A stretch of DNA of 64,000 bases from Plantactinospora sp. KBS50 (GCF_002285795.1 NZ_CP022961.1:4034001-4098000), one strand, 5' to 3'; positions 43,876 to 53,163 are shown, counted from the stretch's first letter. Made by a program: numbers and translations. The notes: generated by a model not told the origin, from the letters alone.

Positions 43876-46800
43876 ATGTTGTCCGACACCCAACGCGCGG
43901 CCCTGGCCGCCCGCCTGCGCCAGGGTCGCGGCGTGGCCGGCATTCCCCGGCGAGACCCGAGCCTGACCGAGCTGCCCCTCTCCTCGGGCCAGGAGCAGCT
44001 CTGGTTCATCGACCAGTTCGCCCCCGGGCTGCCCACCTACAACATCGCCGGCACCCTGTGGCTCGACGGCGACCTCGACGTGGACGCCCTCGGCCGCGCC
44101 TTCGACACGCTGATCGCCCGGCACGAGATCCTGCGTACCCGCCTGGACAGCGTGGACGGCCGCCCGGTGCAGGTCATCGACGCGCCCCCGCCGCCGACCG
44201 TCTGGGCGGTGCGGGACCTGTCCGGGATGCCGGCGGCGCAGCGGGACACCGCCTTCGAGGCCGAGGCGGTCGAGTTCGGCCTGCTCCCGTTCGACCTGGC
44301 GAAGGGGCCGCTCTACCGCAGCAGGCTGGTCCGGATGACGCAGCGCCGGCATGCGCTGCACCTCAACGTGCACCACAGCGTCTTCGACGGCTGGTCGTTC
44401 GCGATCTGCGTGCGGGAGCTGGCGGCCTGCTACACCGCCGAGGTCACCGGGGAGCCGGCCGAGCTGGCCGGGATGCCGATCCAGTTCGCCGACTACGCCC
44501 TGTGGGAACGCGGCCGGCTGGACGGCGGCGCGGTCGAGGAGATGATCGCCTACTGGACCGGGAACCTGCGCGGTGTCGAGTCCGTCCAGATGCCGACCGA
44601 CCGCCCCCGCCCGGTGTTGCAGTCCTTCGACGGCGCGGTGGCGCGCGCCCCGATGGGCGCCGACGTGCTGGCCGGGCTGCGGGCGTTGAGCCGGCGCGAG
44701 GGCACCACGATCTTCGTGACCCTGCTGGCCGCCCTCCAGGTGCTGCTGCACCGCTACAGCGGGCAGGACGACATCGTGGTCGGCACGGCCAGCGCCAACC
44801 GCAGCCGGCCCGAGCTGGCACCGCTGATCGGCTATCTGGTCAACACCCTGCCGGTACGCACCGACACCTCCGGCGACCCGACGTTCACCGAACTGCTGGC
44901 CCGGGTCAAGGAGACCACCCTGGCCGCGTACGCCCACCAGGACCTGCCCTTCCCCAAGCTGGTGGAGGCGCTGAAGGTGGAGCGCGACGCCAGCCGGGCA
45001 CCGCTGTTCCAGATCGGCTTCACCATCAACGAGGATCCGCCGCAGCCGCACGAGGCCGCCGGGCTGCGGATCTCCGTGGCGGCGATCGACGCGCCGACCG
45101 CCAAGTTCGACCTGAACTTCTTCATGCAGGCGCACGACGATTTGACGGTGGACGTGGCGTACGCGACCGCGCTGTTCGACGCCGCCACCGCCGAGCGGCT
45201 GCTGACCAGCCTGCGCGAGCTGATGCGCGGGATCGTGGCGGACCCGGATTGCCGGCTCTCGCAGTTGCCCGTGATGACCGCCGCGGACCTGCACAACGAG
45301 CTGGTCGGGTGGAACTCCAACACCGCCGAGTTCCCCTCGGCGCTGCTGCACGGTCTGGTGGAGGAGCAGGTGCGCCGGGTACCGGACGCCGAGGCGGCGG
45401 TGCTGGACGGCGCCAGCCTCAGCTACGCCGAGTTGAACGCGGCGGCGAACCGGGCCGCGCGGCGGCTGCGGGCGCTCGGCGTCGGCCCGGAGTCCCTGGT
45501 CGGCGTGCACATGCGCCCCTCGCTGGAGCGGCTGACCGGCATCCTGGCCATCCTGAAGGCCGGTGGCGCCTGGGTGCCGCTGGATCCGGACTACCCGGCC
45601 GACCGGCTGGAGTTCATGATCGAGGACGCCGACGTGCGGGTGGTGTTGAGCGATCCCGGGCTGCCCGACCTCGGGCCGACCGCCGTGGTCCCGGTGCGCG
45701 ACTGGGCCGACGGCGCGGTGGCCACCGGCAACACCACCACCGGCGCCACCACCGGCAACACCGGCACCGGCACCGGCACCGGCACCGGCACAGACGGTGG
45801 CGGTGCCGACGGCGACAACCTGGACCTGCCGATCGACCCGGCCACCGCCGCCTACGTGATCTACACCTCCGGTTCGACCGGCCGGCCCAAGGGCGTGATC
45901 GTCGAGCACCGGCAGGTGGTGAACTTCGTTCAGGGCATGGTGGCGCACTGGCCGCTGGACGAGCACGACCGGTTCCTCCAGTTCGCCTCGCTGAACTTCG
46001 ACGTCTCGGTCATGGACATGTTCCTGGCCATCGGCTCCGGCGGTACGGCCGTCTTCGGCTCCCGGGAGACGCTGATGTCGCCGCCCCGGCTGGCCGAGCT
46101 GATGCGGGCGCAGCGCATCACCTTCGCGTGCCTGCCGCCGGCGGTGCTGAACCTGATCACCGGCGAGCCGCTGCCCGACCAGCGGGTGCTCATCTCGGCC
46201 GGCGAGGAGCTGTCCAGCGAGCTGGTCCGCTCCTGGCTGCGGCCGGGGCTGCGGCTGTGCAACGGGTACGGCCCGACCGAGGTCACCATCGGCGCGACCA
46301 TGATGGAGTTGCAGCCGGACGACATCACGCCGCCGCCGATCGGGATGCCCAAGCCCAACTACCGGGCGTACGTGCTGGACCGCAACCTGCGGCCGGTGCC
46401 GGTCGGGGTGGCCGGCGAACTGCACCTGGGCGGCCCCGGGGTGGCGCGCGGCTACCTGAACCGGCCCGACCTGACCGCCGAGAAGTTCGTCGACGACCCG
46501 TTCGTGGACGACCCGGACGCCCGGATGTACCGCACCGGCGACCTGGTCCGGCGCCGCCCGGACGGCAACATCGTGTTCCTGGGGCGGATCGACGGGCAGA
46601 TCAAGATCCGTGGCCTGCGGGTGGAGCTGGGCGAGATCGAGACGGCGATGACCGCCCACGAGGCGGTGGCGCAGTCCGCGGTCGTGGTCCGGGACGACCC
46701 GTCCGGCGAGAAGCAGCTGGTCGGGTACGCCCGGCTGGTCCCGGACGGGCCGGGGGTGAGCGTGGCCGACCTGCGCCAGCACCTGAGCCAGCGGTTGCCC

Positions 46801-47202
46801 GCCTACATGGTCCCGGTGCACCTGCTGCTGCTGGACGCGTTCCCGCTGAACGCCAGCGGCAAGATCGACCGGTCGGCGCTGCCCGAACCGGAGGTCGGCG
46901 AGGGCGCGGACACCTTCGTCGTGCCGCGCACGCTGATCGAGACCGTGGTCACCGACATGTACGCGACCCTGCTGGGTCTGGAGCGGGTCGGTGTGCAGGA
47001 CAGCTTCTTCGACCTGGGCGGCAACTCGCTGCAGGCGATGCGGCTGATCACCCGGCTGCGGACCGACCTGGCCGTGGACGCCGATGTCACCGCGGTCTTC
47101 CTGGCCCCGACACCCGCCCAGCTCACCGTGCTGCTGCGGGAGAAGTTCGGACTTGAGGACGTCGAAGTGGGCGCGGACGGCCTGGACGCCGCACTGGCCT
47201 GA
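43876..47202 (+). CDS. NRPS: C-A-PCP module with an unassigned specificity code
   Basis: The 1108-residue synthetase opens with a short helix, MLSDTQRAALAARLRQGR, then a condensation domain with HHSVFDG at 166-172 (LCL-like). The adenylation domain spans about 480-990 and has YTSGSTGRPKG. Ten-position readout gives D709 V710 M713 C752 I773 A775 G797 I805 G806 and Lys, which I cannot match to a known amino acid. Residues 617-640 before the P-loop are a Thr/Gly-rich repeat insertion. The PCP carries Ser1051. There is no thioesterase. The module probably extends the cysteine unit from the first synthetase. Strong TGGAGGA precedes the ATG. Confidence 0.92.
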   Translation: MLSDTQRAALAARLRQGRGVAGIPRRDPSLTELPLSSGQEQLWFIDQFAPGLPTYNIAGTLWLDGDLDVDALGRAFDTLIARHEILRTRLDSVDGRPVQVIDAPPPPTVWAVRDLSGMPAAQRDTAFEAEAVEFGLLPFDLAKGPLYRSRLVRMTQRRHALHLNVHHSVFDGWSFAICVRELAACYTAEVTGEPAELAGMPIQFADYALWERGRLDGGAVEEMIAYWTGNLRGVESVQMPTDRPRPVLQSFDGAVARAPMGADVLAGLRALSRREGTTIFVTLLAALQVLLHRYSGQDDIVVGTASANRSRPELAPLIGYLVNTLPVRTDTSGDPTFTELLARVKETTLAAYAHQDLPFPKLVEALKVERDASRAPLFQIGFTINEDPPQPHEAAGLRISVAAIDAPTAKFDLNFFMQAHDDLTVDVAYATALFDAATAERLLTSLRELMRGIVADPDCRLSQLPVMTAADLHNELVGWNSNTAEFPSALLHGLVEEQVRRVPDAEAAVLDGASLSYAELNAAANRAARRLRALGVGPESLVGVHMRPSLERLTGILAILKAGGAWVPLDPDYPADRLEFMIEDADVRVVLSDPGLPDLGPTAVVPVRDWADGAVATGNTTTGATTGNTGTGTGTGTGTDGGGADGDNLDLPIDPATAAYVIYTSGSTGRPKGVIVEHRQVVNFVQGMVAHWPLDEHDRFLQFASLNFDVSVMDMFLAIGSGGTAVFGSRETLMSPPRLAELMRAQRITFACLPPAVLNLITGEPLPDQRVLISAGEELSSELVRSWLRPGLRLCNGYGPTEVTIGATMMELQPDDITPPPIGMPKPNYRAYVLDRNLRPVPVGVAGELHLGGPGVARGYLNRPDLTAEKFVDDPFVDDPDARMYRTGDLVRRRPDGNIVFLGRIDGQIKIRGLRVELGEIETAMTAHEAVAQSAVVVRDDPSGEKQLVGYARLVPDGPGVSVADLRQHLSQRLPAYMVPVHLLLLDAFPLNASGKIDRSALPEPEVGEGADTFVVPRTLIETVVTDMYATLLGLERVGVQDSFFDLGGNSLQAMRLITRLRTDLAVDADVTAVFLAPTPAQLTVLLREKFGLEDVEVGADGLDAALA
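45724..45795 (+). repeat. ACCGGC-type repeats in the second NRPS
   Basis: Hexamer units GGCACC and GGCAAC/ACCACC repeat in frame and encode Thr-Gly and Asn-Thr runs between core motifs A2 and A3 of the adenylation domain, a surface loop in known structures. Confidence 0.75.
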
Positions 47203-47261
47203 CCACCCCGGCCGGCCCGGCGCCCACCCGCCGGGCCGGCCCTGTCTCGCAGGGAGACGCC

Positions 47262-48119
47262 ATGTTGACCGACAGCCAACGGAGCGCGCTTGCCGCGCGG
47301 CTCCGCAACGGCCGGCGGCCGGCCGCCCCGGCCGCCGCGAACCCGGTCGTGCCGCTGGGCCGCGCCGGCCTACCGGCGTTCGCGCTGCACCCGGTGAGCG
47401 GATCGGTGCACGAGTACGCCGCACTGGCCCGCGAGTTGGACGGGACCGTGGCCCTGTCCGGCATCGAGGCGGCCGGGCTGCGGCCCGGGACGACGCCCTG
47501 CGCCGACCTCGCCGCGCTTGCCGCGCGGTACGCCGAGCTGATCCGGGCCGCCGATCCGGGGCCGTACCGGCTGGTCGGCTGGTCGATGGGTGGGGTGCTG
47601 GCCTACGAGACGGCGCTGCGGCTGGTCGCCGGCGGCGGCCAGGTGGCGCTGATCGTGCTCGTGGACGCGCCGTACCTGACGGTCCCCCGCTACGCCGACT
47701 CGGCCGCGGGGCTGGCGGCGCTGTTCGTGGCCGACGCCCTGCGCGGCGTCGGCCTGGAGCCGGACGCGGCGGCCGACCTGCCGGTGGCCGCCCAGTTGGA
47801 CCGGCTCGCCGCCCGGCTCGCACCCGAGCCCGACGACCGGGCCATGCTGGCCGCCGAACTGGGCCGCCGGCACGAGGTGTTCGCGGCGCACACCACCGCG
47901 CTGGCCGGCTACCGGCCGGGCACCGGGCTCGACGCGCCGGCCGTGCTCGTGCGGGCCGGCGGCTCGCTCGACTCGATCCCCAACTGGAGCCGGATGCTGC
48001 GGCCCGGCGCCCGGACCCTCACGGTGACCGGTGGCCACTACGACTGCCTGCGGCCACCGGCGGTCGGCGCGGTCGCCGCGGCGATCACGGCCGCCGTCAC
48101 CCCGGGGAGCGCCGCGTGA
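47262..48119 (+). CDS. Thioesterase, type I-like, with N-terminal docking helix
   Basis: The 285-residue alpha/beta hydrolase has its nucleophile Ser108 in GWSMGGVLAYE and a C-terminal GGHYDCL for the catalytic His. Its first 18 residues, MLTDSQRSALAARLRNGR, nearly copy the N terminus of the preceding NRPS. This looks like a thioesterase module split from a synthetase, keeping a docking element. It probably releases the finished chain from the second PCP. AGGGAG lies six bases before the ATG. Confidence 0.87.
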   Translation: MLTDSQRSALAARLRNGRRPAAPAAANPVVPLGRAGLPAFALHPVSGSVHEYAALARELDGTVALSGIEAAGLRPGTTPCADLAALAARYAELIRAADPGPYRLVGWSMGGVLAYETALRLVAGGGQVALIVLVDAPYLTVPRYADSAAGLAALFVADALRGVGLEPDAAADLPVAAQLDRLAARLAPEPDDRAMLAAELGRRHEVFAAHTTALAGYRPGTGLDAPAVLVRAGGSLDSIPNWSRMLRPGARTLTVTGGHYDCLRPPAVGAVAAAITAAVTPGSAA

Positions 48120-48892
48120 GCGCCGCCGACTGGTTCCGCACCGCCGACGGCGCGGACGGCGGCGCCGCCCGGGTCTACTGCTTCCCGCACGCCGGCGGCA
48201 ACGCCCAGGACTACCTGCGCTGGCAGGACGCCCTCGGCACGGCCGCCACGGTGGTCGCCGTGACGATGCCGGGACGGGCGCACCGGTACGCCGAGCCGGC
48301 GCCGGCCACCATCGAGGCGTACGCCGACGGGGCCGCCGCCGCCATCGGCGCGGACGCCGACGTACCGTTCGTCCTGTTCGGACACAGCCTCGGCGCGCTC
48401 ACCGCGTTCGAGGTGGCGCGGCGGCTGCGCGGGCACCCGCGGCTGCGGCGGCTGGTCGCCTCCGGCGCGGCGGCGCCGCGCCTGATGCCCTCGCCGCGGG
48501 TCGTGCGCACCGCGGCGCTGGAGGGCCGCGAGTTCGTCCGGGCGGTGGCCGCCTTCGGCGGCCTCCCGCCCGAGGTGGTGGCGGTCGAGGAACTGCACGA
48601 CTTCCTGCTGCCGCCGGTGCAGGCCGACTTCCGGCTGGTCGCCGGCTACCGCTACCGGCCCGCCGAGCCGTTGCCGGTGCCGATCACGGTGATCAACGGC
48701 GCCGGCGACGACCACGTCACGGCCGACCGGCTGGCGGCCTGGTCCGCCGAGACCGTCCACCCCGTGCGGCGGTGCTGGGCCGACGGCGGCCACTTCTACC
48801 TGCGCAGCGACCCCGAACCGGTGCTCGCGGTGCTGCGCGGGGCGACCGGCCCCGCGCCCAGCCACGCCGGTCACTCCGACCTGCTGATCTGA
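48116..48892 (+). CDS. Type II thioesterase
   Basis: The 258-residue product has the TEII pattern: RVYCFPHAGGNAQDYLRW at the start, Ser91 in FGHSLGALTAFEVAR, and GGHFYLRS with the catalytic His near the C terminus. Such enzymes clear stalled or wrongly loaded carriers. Start is a GTG overlapping the first thioesterase stop. It could instead be the releasing enzyme, as AzsB is in azaserine biosynthesis. Confidence 0.87.
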   Translation: MSAADWFRTADGADGGAARVYCFPHAGGNAQDYLRWQDALGTAATVVAVTMPGRAHRYAEPAPATIEAYADGAAAAIGADADVPFVLFGHSLGALTAFEVARRLRGHPRLRRLVASGAAAPRLMPSPRVVRTAALEGREFVRAVAAFGGLPPEVVAVEELHDFLLPPVQADFRLVAGYRYRPAEPLPVPITVINGAGDDHVTADRLAAWSAETVHPVRRCWADGGHFYLRSDPEPVLAVLRGATGPAPSHAGHSDLLI

Positions 48893-48904
48893 CGGGAGAT
48901 CCGC

Positions 48905-49762
48905 GTGCCGTCCACCGCCACCCCGCTGCGCCTGCTGGTCTCCTGTCCGGACCGGCCGGGCATCATCGCCGCGATATCCCAGTTCCTCGGCGACCGGGGC
49001 GCCAACATCGTCGGCTCCGACCAGTACACCTCGGACCCCGCGGGCGGGACGTTCTTCCTGCGGATGGAGTTCGTGCTGCCCGACGAGCGCCGCGGCGAAC
49101 TGGTCGAGTCCTTCGGCCTCACGGTCGCCGCCCGGTACGGGATGACCTGGCGCATCACCGATCCCCGCCGGCGCAAGCGGATCGCCGTGCTGGCGTCCAG
49201 GACCGACCACTGCCTGGTCGACCTGCTGTGGCGGTGGCGGCGGGACGAACTGGAGGCCGACATCGTCCTGGTGGTCGCCAACCACCCGGAACTACGGTCG
49301 GTGGTCGAGTGGTTCGGCGTGCCGTTCGCGCACGTGCCGACCCCGCCGGGCGGCCGGGCCGCCGCCGAGGGCGCCCTGGCCGACCTGCTCGAAGGCCGCT
49401 GCGACCTGGTCGTCCTGGCCCGCTACATGCAGATCCTCAGTGGTGCGCTGCTCGACAAGATCGGCGTGCCGGTGATCAACATCCATCACTCCTTCCTGCC
49501 CTCGTTCCCCGGGGCCGCGCCGTACGAGCGCGCCCGTGCCCGCGGGGTGAAGCTGGTCGGTGCCACGGCGCACTACGTCACCGAAGACCTCGACGAGGGC
49601 CCGATCATCGAGCAGGACGTCGTGCGGGCCTCGCACCGCGACGACACGGCGGCCCTGGTCCGGCTCGGGGCCGATGTGGAGCGTCGGGTGCTGGCCCGCG
49701 CCGTGCAGTGGCACTGCGCCGACCGACTGCTCCAGCACGGCACCACGGTTCTGGTGTTCTGA
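48905..49762 (+). CDS. purU: Formyltetrahydrofolate deformylase
   Basis: The 285-residue product is a complete PurU. Residues 1-80 form an ACT domain (LLVSCPDRPGIIAAISQFL). Residues 90-285 form the formyltransferase-like catalytic domain with VINIHHSFLPSFPGA, where the Asn and His are catalytic, and ATAHYVTEDLDEGPIIEQD. It hydrolyses 10-formyl-THF to formate and THF. CGGGAG precedes the GTG. It is 12 bases from the thioesterase, so it is in the biosynthetic transcript. Restoring THF for glycine formation, or acting on a formylated intermediate, are possible roles. Confidence 0.9.
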   Translation: MPSTATPLRLLVSCPDRPGIIAAISQFLGDRGANIVGSDQYTSDPAGGTFFLRMEFVLPDERRGELVESFGLTVAARYGMTWRITDPRRRKRIAVLASRTDHCLVDLLWRWRRDELEADIVLVVANHPELRSVVEWFGVPFAHVPTPPGGRAAAEGALADLLEGRCDLVVLARYMQILSGALLDKIGVPVINIHHSFLPSFPGAAPYERARARGVKLVGATAHYVTEDLDEGPIIEQDVVRASHRDDTAALVRLGADVERRVLARAVQWHCADRLLQHGTTVLVF

Positions 49763-49932
49763 CCATGCGGTCGCGCTGCACCGTGCACGCCATCCATCTG
49801 CCGATTGACGTCCTATTAACGACCACCAGTCCGCCACGTTCGGGCCATCGGATTGATCGATCCGGCCTCCTATACTCCGCTACGGAAGGTAGGCGGAGGA
49901 GGACCTTTCCGCATGGTTCGCACGAGGCGCCC

Positions 49933-52900
49933 GTGACTGACCACAAAGATGTGACGCTACGGCTGGAGGTACTCGGACCGCTACGGGCGCGGCTGGGCGA
50001 GGAGGAGGTCGACCTCGGCCCGGTGCAGCAACGTGTGGTCCTCGGCGTGCTGGCCATGTCCACCGGCCAGCCGATCGGGCGGGAGCAGATGATCGAGGCG
50101 GTCTGGGGGCCACGGCCGCCGGTGTACGCCGTGAACCTGGTGCAGAAGCACGTGTCCGGGCTGCGCCGCCGGCTGGATCCGGCCCGGCCGTCCCGCAGCC
50201 GCTCGCCGCTGCTCACCTGGAGCGCCGCGGGCTACCGGCTCAACCTGGCGGACGAGCACCTGGATTTGCGCCAGTTCGACCTGCGGCTGGCCCGCGCCCG
50301 CGCGGCCCGGGCCGCCGGTGACCGGGCCGCGGCCGGCGCCGCCCTGCACGGCGCGCTGCGGCTGTGGCGCGGCCCCTTCCTCGACGGGCTGAGCAGCCCG
50401 CTCATCGACGCCGAACGGGACCGGCTGGCCGAACGCCGGGTCGCGGCGCTGGAGGAGCGGATCGAGATCGACCTGGCCCTGGGCACCGACGACGACCTGG
50501 TCACCGAGTTGCGCCGGCTGGTCACCGAGCACCCGCTGCGCGAACGGCTGCGCGGGCTGCTGATGCAGGCGCTGCACCGCAGCGGGCGCCGGGCCGAGGC
50601 GCTCGCCGTCTTCCGGGACACCCACCGGTTCCTGCGCGAGGAACTCGGGGTGCAGCCCACGGCCGAGCTGGAGGCCGTACACCAGCGGCTGTTGCGGGAC
50701 GACGCGCCGCCGGCCGGGGCCGCCGGCGCACCGGCCGCGGCGCCGCCCTGGTCCGCGCCGCCGGCCGAACCGCCCTGGTCCGCGCCGCCGCCGTCGCCGC
50801 TCTGGCCGGCGGACCCGGCGGACCCGGGCGACCCGGCGGGTCGGGTCGAACCGGCGGACCCGGCGGGCCGGGCCGAACCGGCGGCACCGGCCCGGGCGGC
50901 GCGCCGGGTGACCGCGCCCGCCCAGCTTCCGCACGGGATGGCCGACTTCACCGGCCGGCACGCGCAACTGCGCCGGCTCGACGAGCTGCTGCTCGCGCCG
51001 GCCGCCACCGCCACCGCGATCGCCACGGTGACCGGCACCGCGGGCGTCGGGAAGACGTCGCTGGCCGTGCACTGGGCGCACCGGGCCAGCCAGCGGTTCC
51101 CGGACGGCCAGCTCTACGTCAACCTGCGCGGCTTCGACCAGCACAGCTCCCCGGTGGAGCCGGGCGAGGCGCTGCGCGGCTTCCTGCACGCCTACGGGGT
51201 GCCGGCCGAGCAGATCCCGACCGGGCTGGATGAGCAGGCCGGGCTCTACCGCAGCGTCCTGGCCGGCCGCCGGGTGCTGGTGGTGCTGGACAACGCCCGC
51301 GACGCCGAGCAGATCCGGCCGCTGCTGCCCGGCGGCGCCGGCTGTGCGGTCGTGGTGACCAGCCGCCGGAGGCTGGCCGACCTGGTCACCGCGGGCGCGG
51401 TGGCGGTGACCGTGGACCTGTTCGACGCGGACGAGGCGCGGGAGTTCCTCAGCCGGCGGGTGGGCGCCGCCCGGGTCACGGCCACGCCCGAGGCGGTCGA
51501 GGCGATCGTCGCGGCCTGCGCCCGGCTGCCGCTCGCGCTGGCGATCGTGTCGGCCCGCGCGGCGGTCTACCCGGAGCACGGGCTGGACGCCGTCGCCGAG
51601 GAACTGCGGCAGGCCGACGGCCGCCTGGACGCCTTCGTCGGGGACAGCGTCGCGACCGACGCGCGGGCCGTGCTGTCCTGGTCCTACCAGCGGCTCAGCC
51701 CGGAGGCGGCCCGGCTGTTCCGGATGCTCGGGCTGCACGCCGGTCCGGACGCCACGCTCGCCGCCGCGGCCAGCCTCGCCGGGCTGCCCGAGGGCACCGC
51801 CCGCCGCCTGCTGAGCGAGCTGTCCGGCGCGCACCTGATCGAGGAGCAGCTGCCGGGCCGGTTCTGCACCCACGACCTGCTGCGGGCGTACGCCAACGAG
51901 CTGGCGCTCGCGCTGGACAGCGACGCCGACCGGGACGCCGCGAAGCGCCGGCTGCTGGACCACTACCTGCACACGGCCGCTCGGGCGAACCGGACGCTCT
52001 ACCCGTACCGGCGGCCCATCGCGCTCGACGCCACCGCGCCGGCCGCGGTGCTCGGCGAGTTCCACGAGCCGGCCGAGGCGCTGATCTGGCTGATGGCCGA
52101 GTATCCGGCGCTGCTGAACGCGGTCGTCCAGGCGCAGTCCCTGGGCTTCTCCCAGCACGCGTCCCGGCTCGCCTGGACGATCACCGCCTTCCTGAACTAC
52201 CAGGGCAAGTGGTTCGAGTGGAAGGCCGCCCTGGGCGTGGCGCTGACCGCCTGCCGGGAACTGTCCGACACCGCCGGGGAGGCGCTGACCCACCGGCTGC
52301 TCAGCCTGGCCGAGTTGCAGCACGGCCGGCTCGCGGAGGCCGAGACGCACACCAAGCACGCGCTGGAGCTGTTCGAGCAGCTCGGCGACGTGGCCGCGCA
52401 GGCCCGGCTGTACCTGGAGTACAGCCGGGTGCTGGAACGGCAGGAGCAGTACGAGGCGGCGCTGGCCCGCGCCGAGCTGTCGCTGCGGCTGTTCGAGACC
52501 GCCCAGGACCGGCACGGCGAGGCCGACGCGCTGAACCGGGTCGGCTGGTGCCACAGCCGGTTGGGCCTGCACGAGCGCGCGCTGCACTACAGCTACCGGT
52601 CGCTGGACCTGCACCGGGAACTGGGTGACTCGCCCAGCCGGGCGGACAGCTGGGACGCGCTGGGCTACGCCCATCACCGCCTGGGTGAGCACGACAAGGC
52701 GATGGCCTGCTACGAGCAGGCGCTGGCGATCTGGCGCGGCCTCGGCGACCAGTACGAGGTCGCCACGACGCTGCTGCGCCTCGGCGACATCCAGGCCGCC
52801 CTGGACGATCCCCGTGCCGCGCGCGCGTTGTGGCGCCAGGCGCGCGACGTCCTCCAGCACATCGGCCATCCGCTGGCCGAGCAGATGCGTGACCGTCTCG

Positions 52901-52941
52901 ACGGTCCGCAGCCATCCTCCGGTACAGAAGGGGAACCTTGA
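49933..52941 (+). CDS. AfsR/SARP-family transcriptional regulator with NB-ARC and TPR domains
   Basis: The 1002-residue regulator has a winged-helix DNA-binding domain (about 10-105), a BTAD domain (about 110-255), and a Pro/Ala-rich linker (about 265-320). An NB-ARC ATPase follows with P-loop GTAGVGKTS near residue 370. The last 300 residues form tetratricopeptide repeats. This is the AfsR layout of pathway activators. GTG at 49933 puts the LRLEVLGPLRARLGEEEVDL strand at the usual position. The gap from 49763 contains a TATACT hexamer at 49871 but no well-spaced -35. Its stop overlaps the following peptide gene. Confidence 0.88.
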   Translation: MTDHKDVTLRLEVLGPLRARLGEEEVDLGPVQQRVVLGVLAMSTGQPIGREQMIEAVWGPRPPVYAVNLVQKHVSGLRRRLDPARPSRSRSPLLTWSAAGYRLNLADEHLDLRQFDLRLARARAARAAGDRAAAGAALHGALRLWRGPFLDGLSSPLIDAERDRLAERRVAALEERIEIDLALGTDDDLVTELRRLVTEHPLRERLRGLLMQALHRSGRRAEALAVFRDTHRFLREELGVQPTAELEAVHQRLLRDDAPPAGAAGAPAAAPPWSAPPAEPPWSAPPPSPLWPADPADPGDPAGRVEPADPAGRAEPAAPARAARRVTAPAQLPHGMADFTGRHAQLRRLDELLLAPAATATAIATVTGTAGVGKTSLAVHWAHRASQRFPDGQLYVNLRGFDQHSSPVEPGEALRGFLHAYGVPAEQIPTGLDEQAGLYRSVLAGRRVLVVLDNARDAEQIRPLLPGGAGCAVVVTSRRRLADLVTAGAVAVTVDLFDADEAREFLSRRVGAARVTATPEAVEAIVAACARLPLALAIVSARAAVYPEHGLDAVAEELRQADGRLDAFVGDSVATDARAVLSWSYQRLSPEAARLFRMLGLHAGPDATLAAAASLAGLPEGTARRLLSELSGAHLIEEQLPGRFCTHDLLRAYANELALALDSDADRDAAKRRLLDHYLHTAARANRTLYPYRRPIALDATAPAAVLGEFHEPAEALIWLMAEYPALLNAVVQAQSLGFSQHASRLAWTITAFLNYQGKWFEWKAALGVALTACRELSDTAGEALTHRLLSLAELQHGRLAEAETHTKHALELFEQLGDVAAQARLYLEYSRVLERQEQYEAALARAELSLRLFETAQDRHGEADALNRVGWCHSRLGLHERALHYSYRSLDLHRELGDSPSRADSWDALGYAHHRLGEHDKAMACYEQALAIWRGLGDQYEVATTLLRLGDIQAALDDPRAARALWRQARDVLQHIGHPLAEQMRDRLDGPQPSSGTEGEP

Positions 52942-53162
52942 TGTCCAACTCCGAAACACCCGGCAAGCGCACCCGGCGGGCCGCCGGCCTCGCCGCCCTG
53001 GGTGGTCTCGCCGTCGGCACCGTCTTCGGTGCGACGCTCGCCGCCACGGCCGCCGAGGCGCAGCCCGCCTCGGTCAGCGAGCAGTTCGAGGCGGCGTTCA
53101 GCCCGGGCGCGATCGATCTGGACAGCGACCACGGGTCGGCCATCGTGGTTGACGGAGACTGA
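52941..53162 (+). CDS. 73-residue peptide, candidate RiPP precursor
   Basis: The ATG at 52941 follows AAGGGGA and overlaps the regulator stop. The product has a basic start (GKRTRRA), an Ala/Gly-rich hydrophobic stretch (about 15-38), then AEA at 38-40 and an acidic C-terminal half ending AIDLDSDHGSAIVVDGD. It has no cysteine. One base separates it from a radical SAM enzyme of the RiPP C-methyltransferase type, so residues after about 41 could be a modified core. The hydrophobic part also looks like a Sec or Tat signal, so a small exported peptide is the alternative. Confidence 0.6.
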   Translation: MSNSETPGKRTRRAAGLAALGGLAVGTVFGATLAATAAEAQPASVSEQFEAAFSPGAIDLDSDHGSAIVVDGD

Positions 53163-53163
53163 C

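Noticed and set aside
43621-47823. 1400-residue minus-strand ORF opposite the second NRPS
   Set aside because: It is Arg/Pro/Gly/Ala-rich without domains, and the plus strand here encodes a fully recognisable C-A-PCP. It is a shadow of high GC at third codon positions. The same applies to long antisense frames at 26353-29982, 34740-37826 and 49981-52959.
49853-49876. TTGATC and TATACT as a promoter for the AfsR-like gene
   Set aside because: The hexamers are only 12 bases apart, too close for a standard promoter. The TATACT alone may still matter.
49765-49932. N-terminal extension of the AfsR-like regulator
   Set aside because: The in-frame stretch has AT-rich, promoter-like base content and no similarity to SARP N termini.
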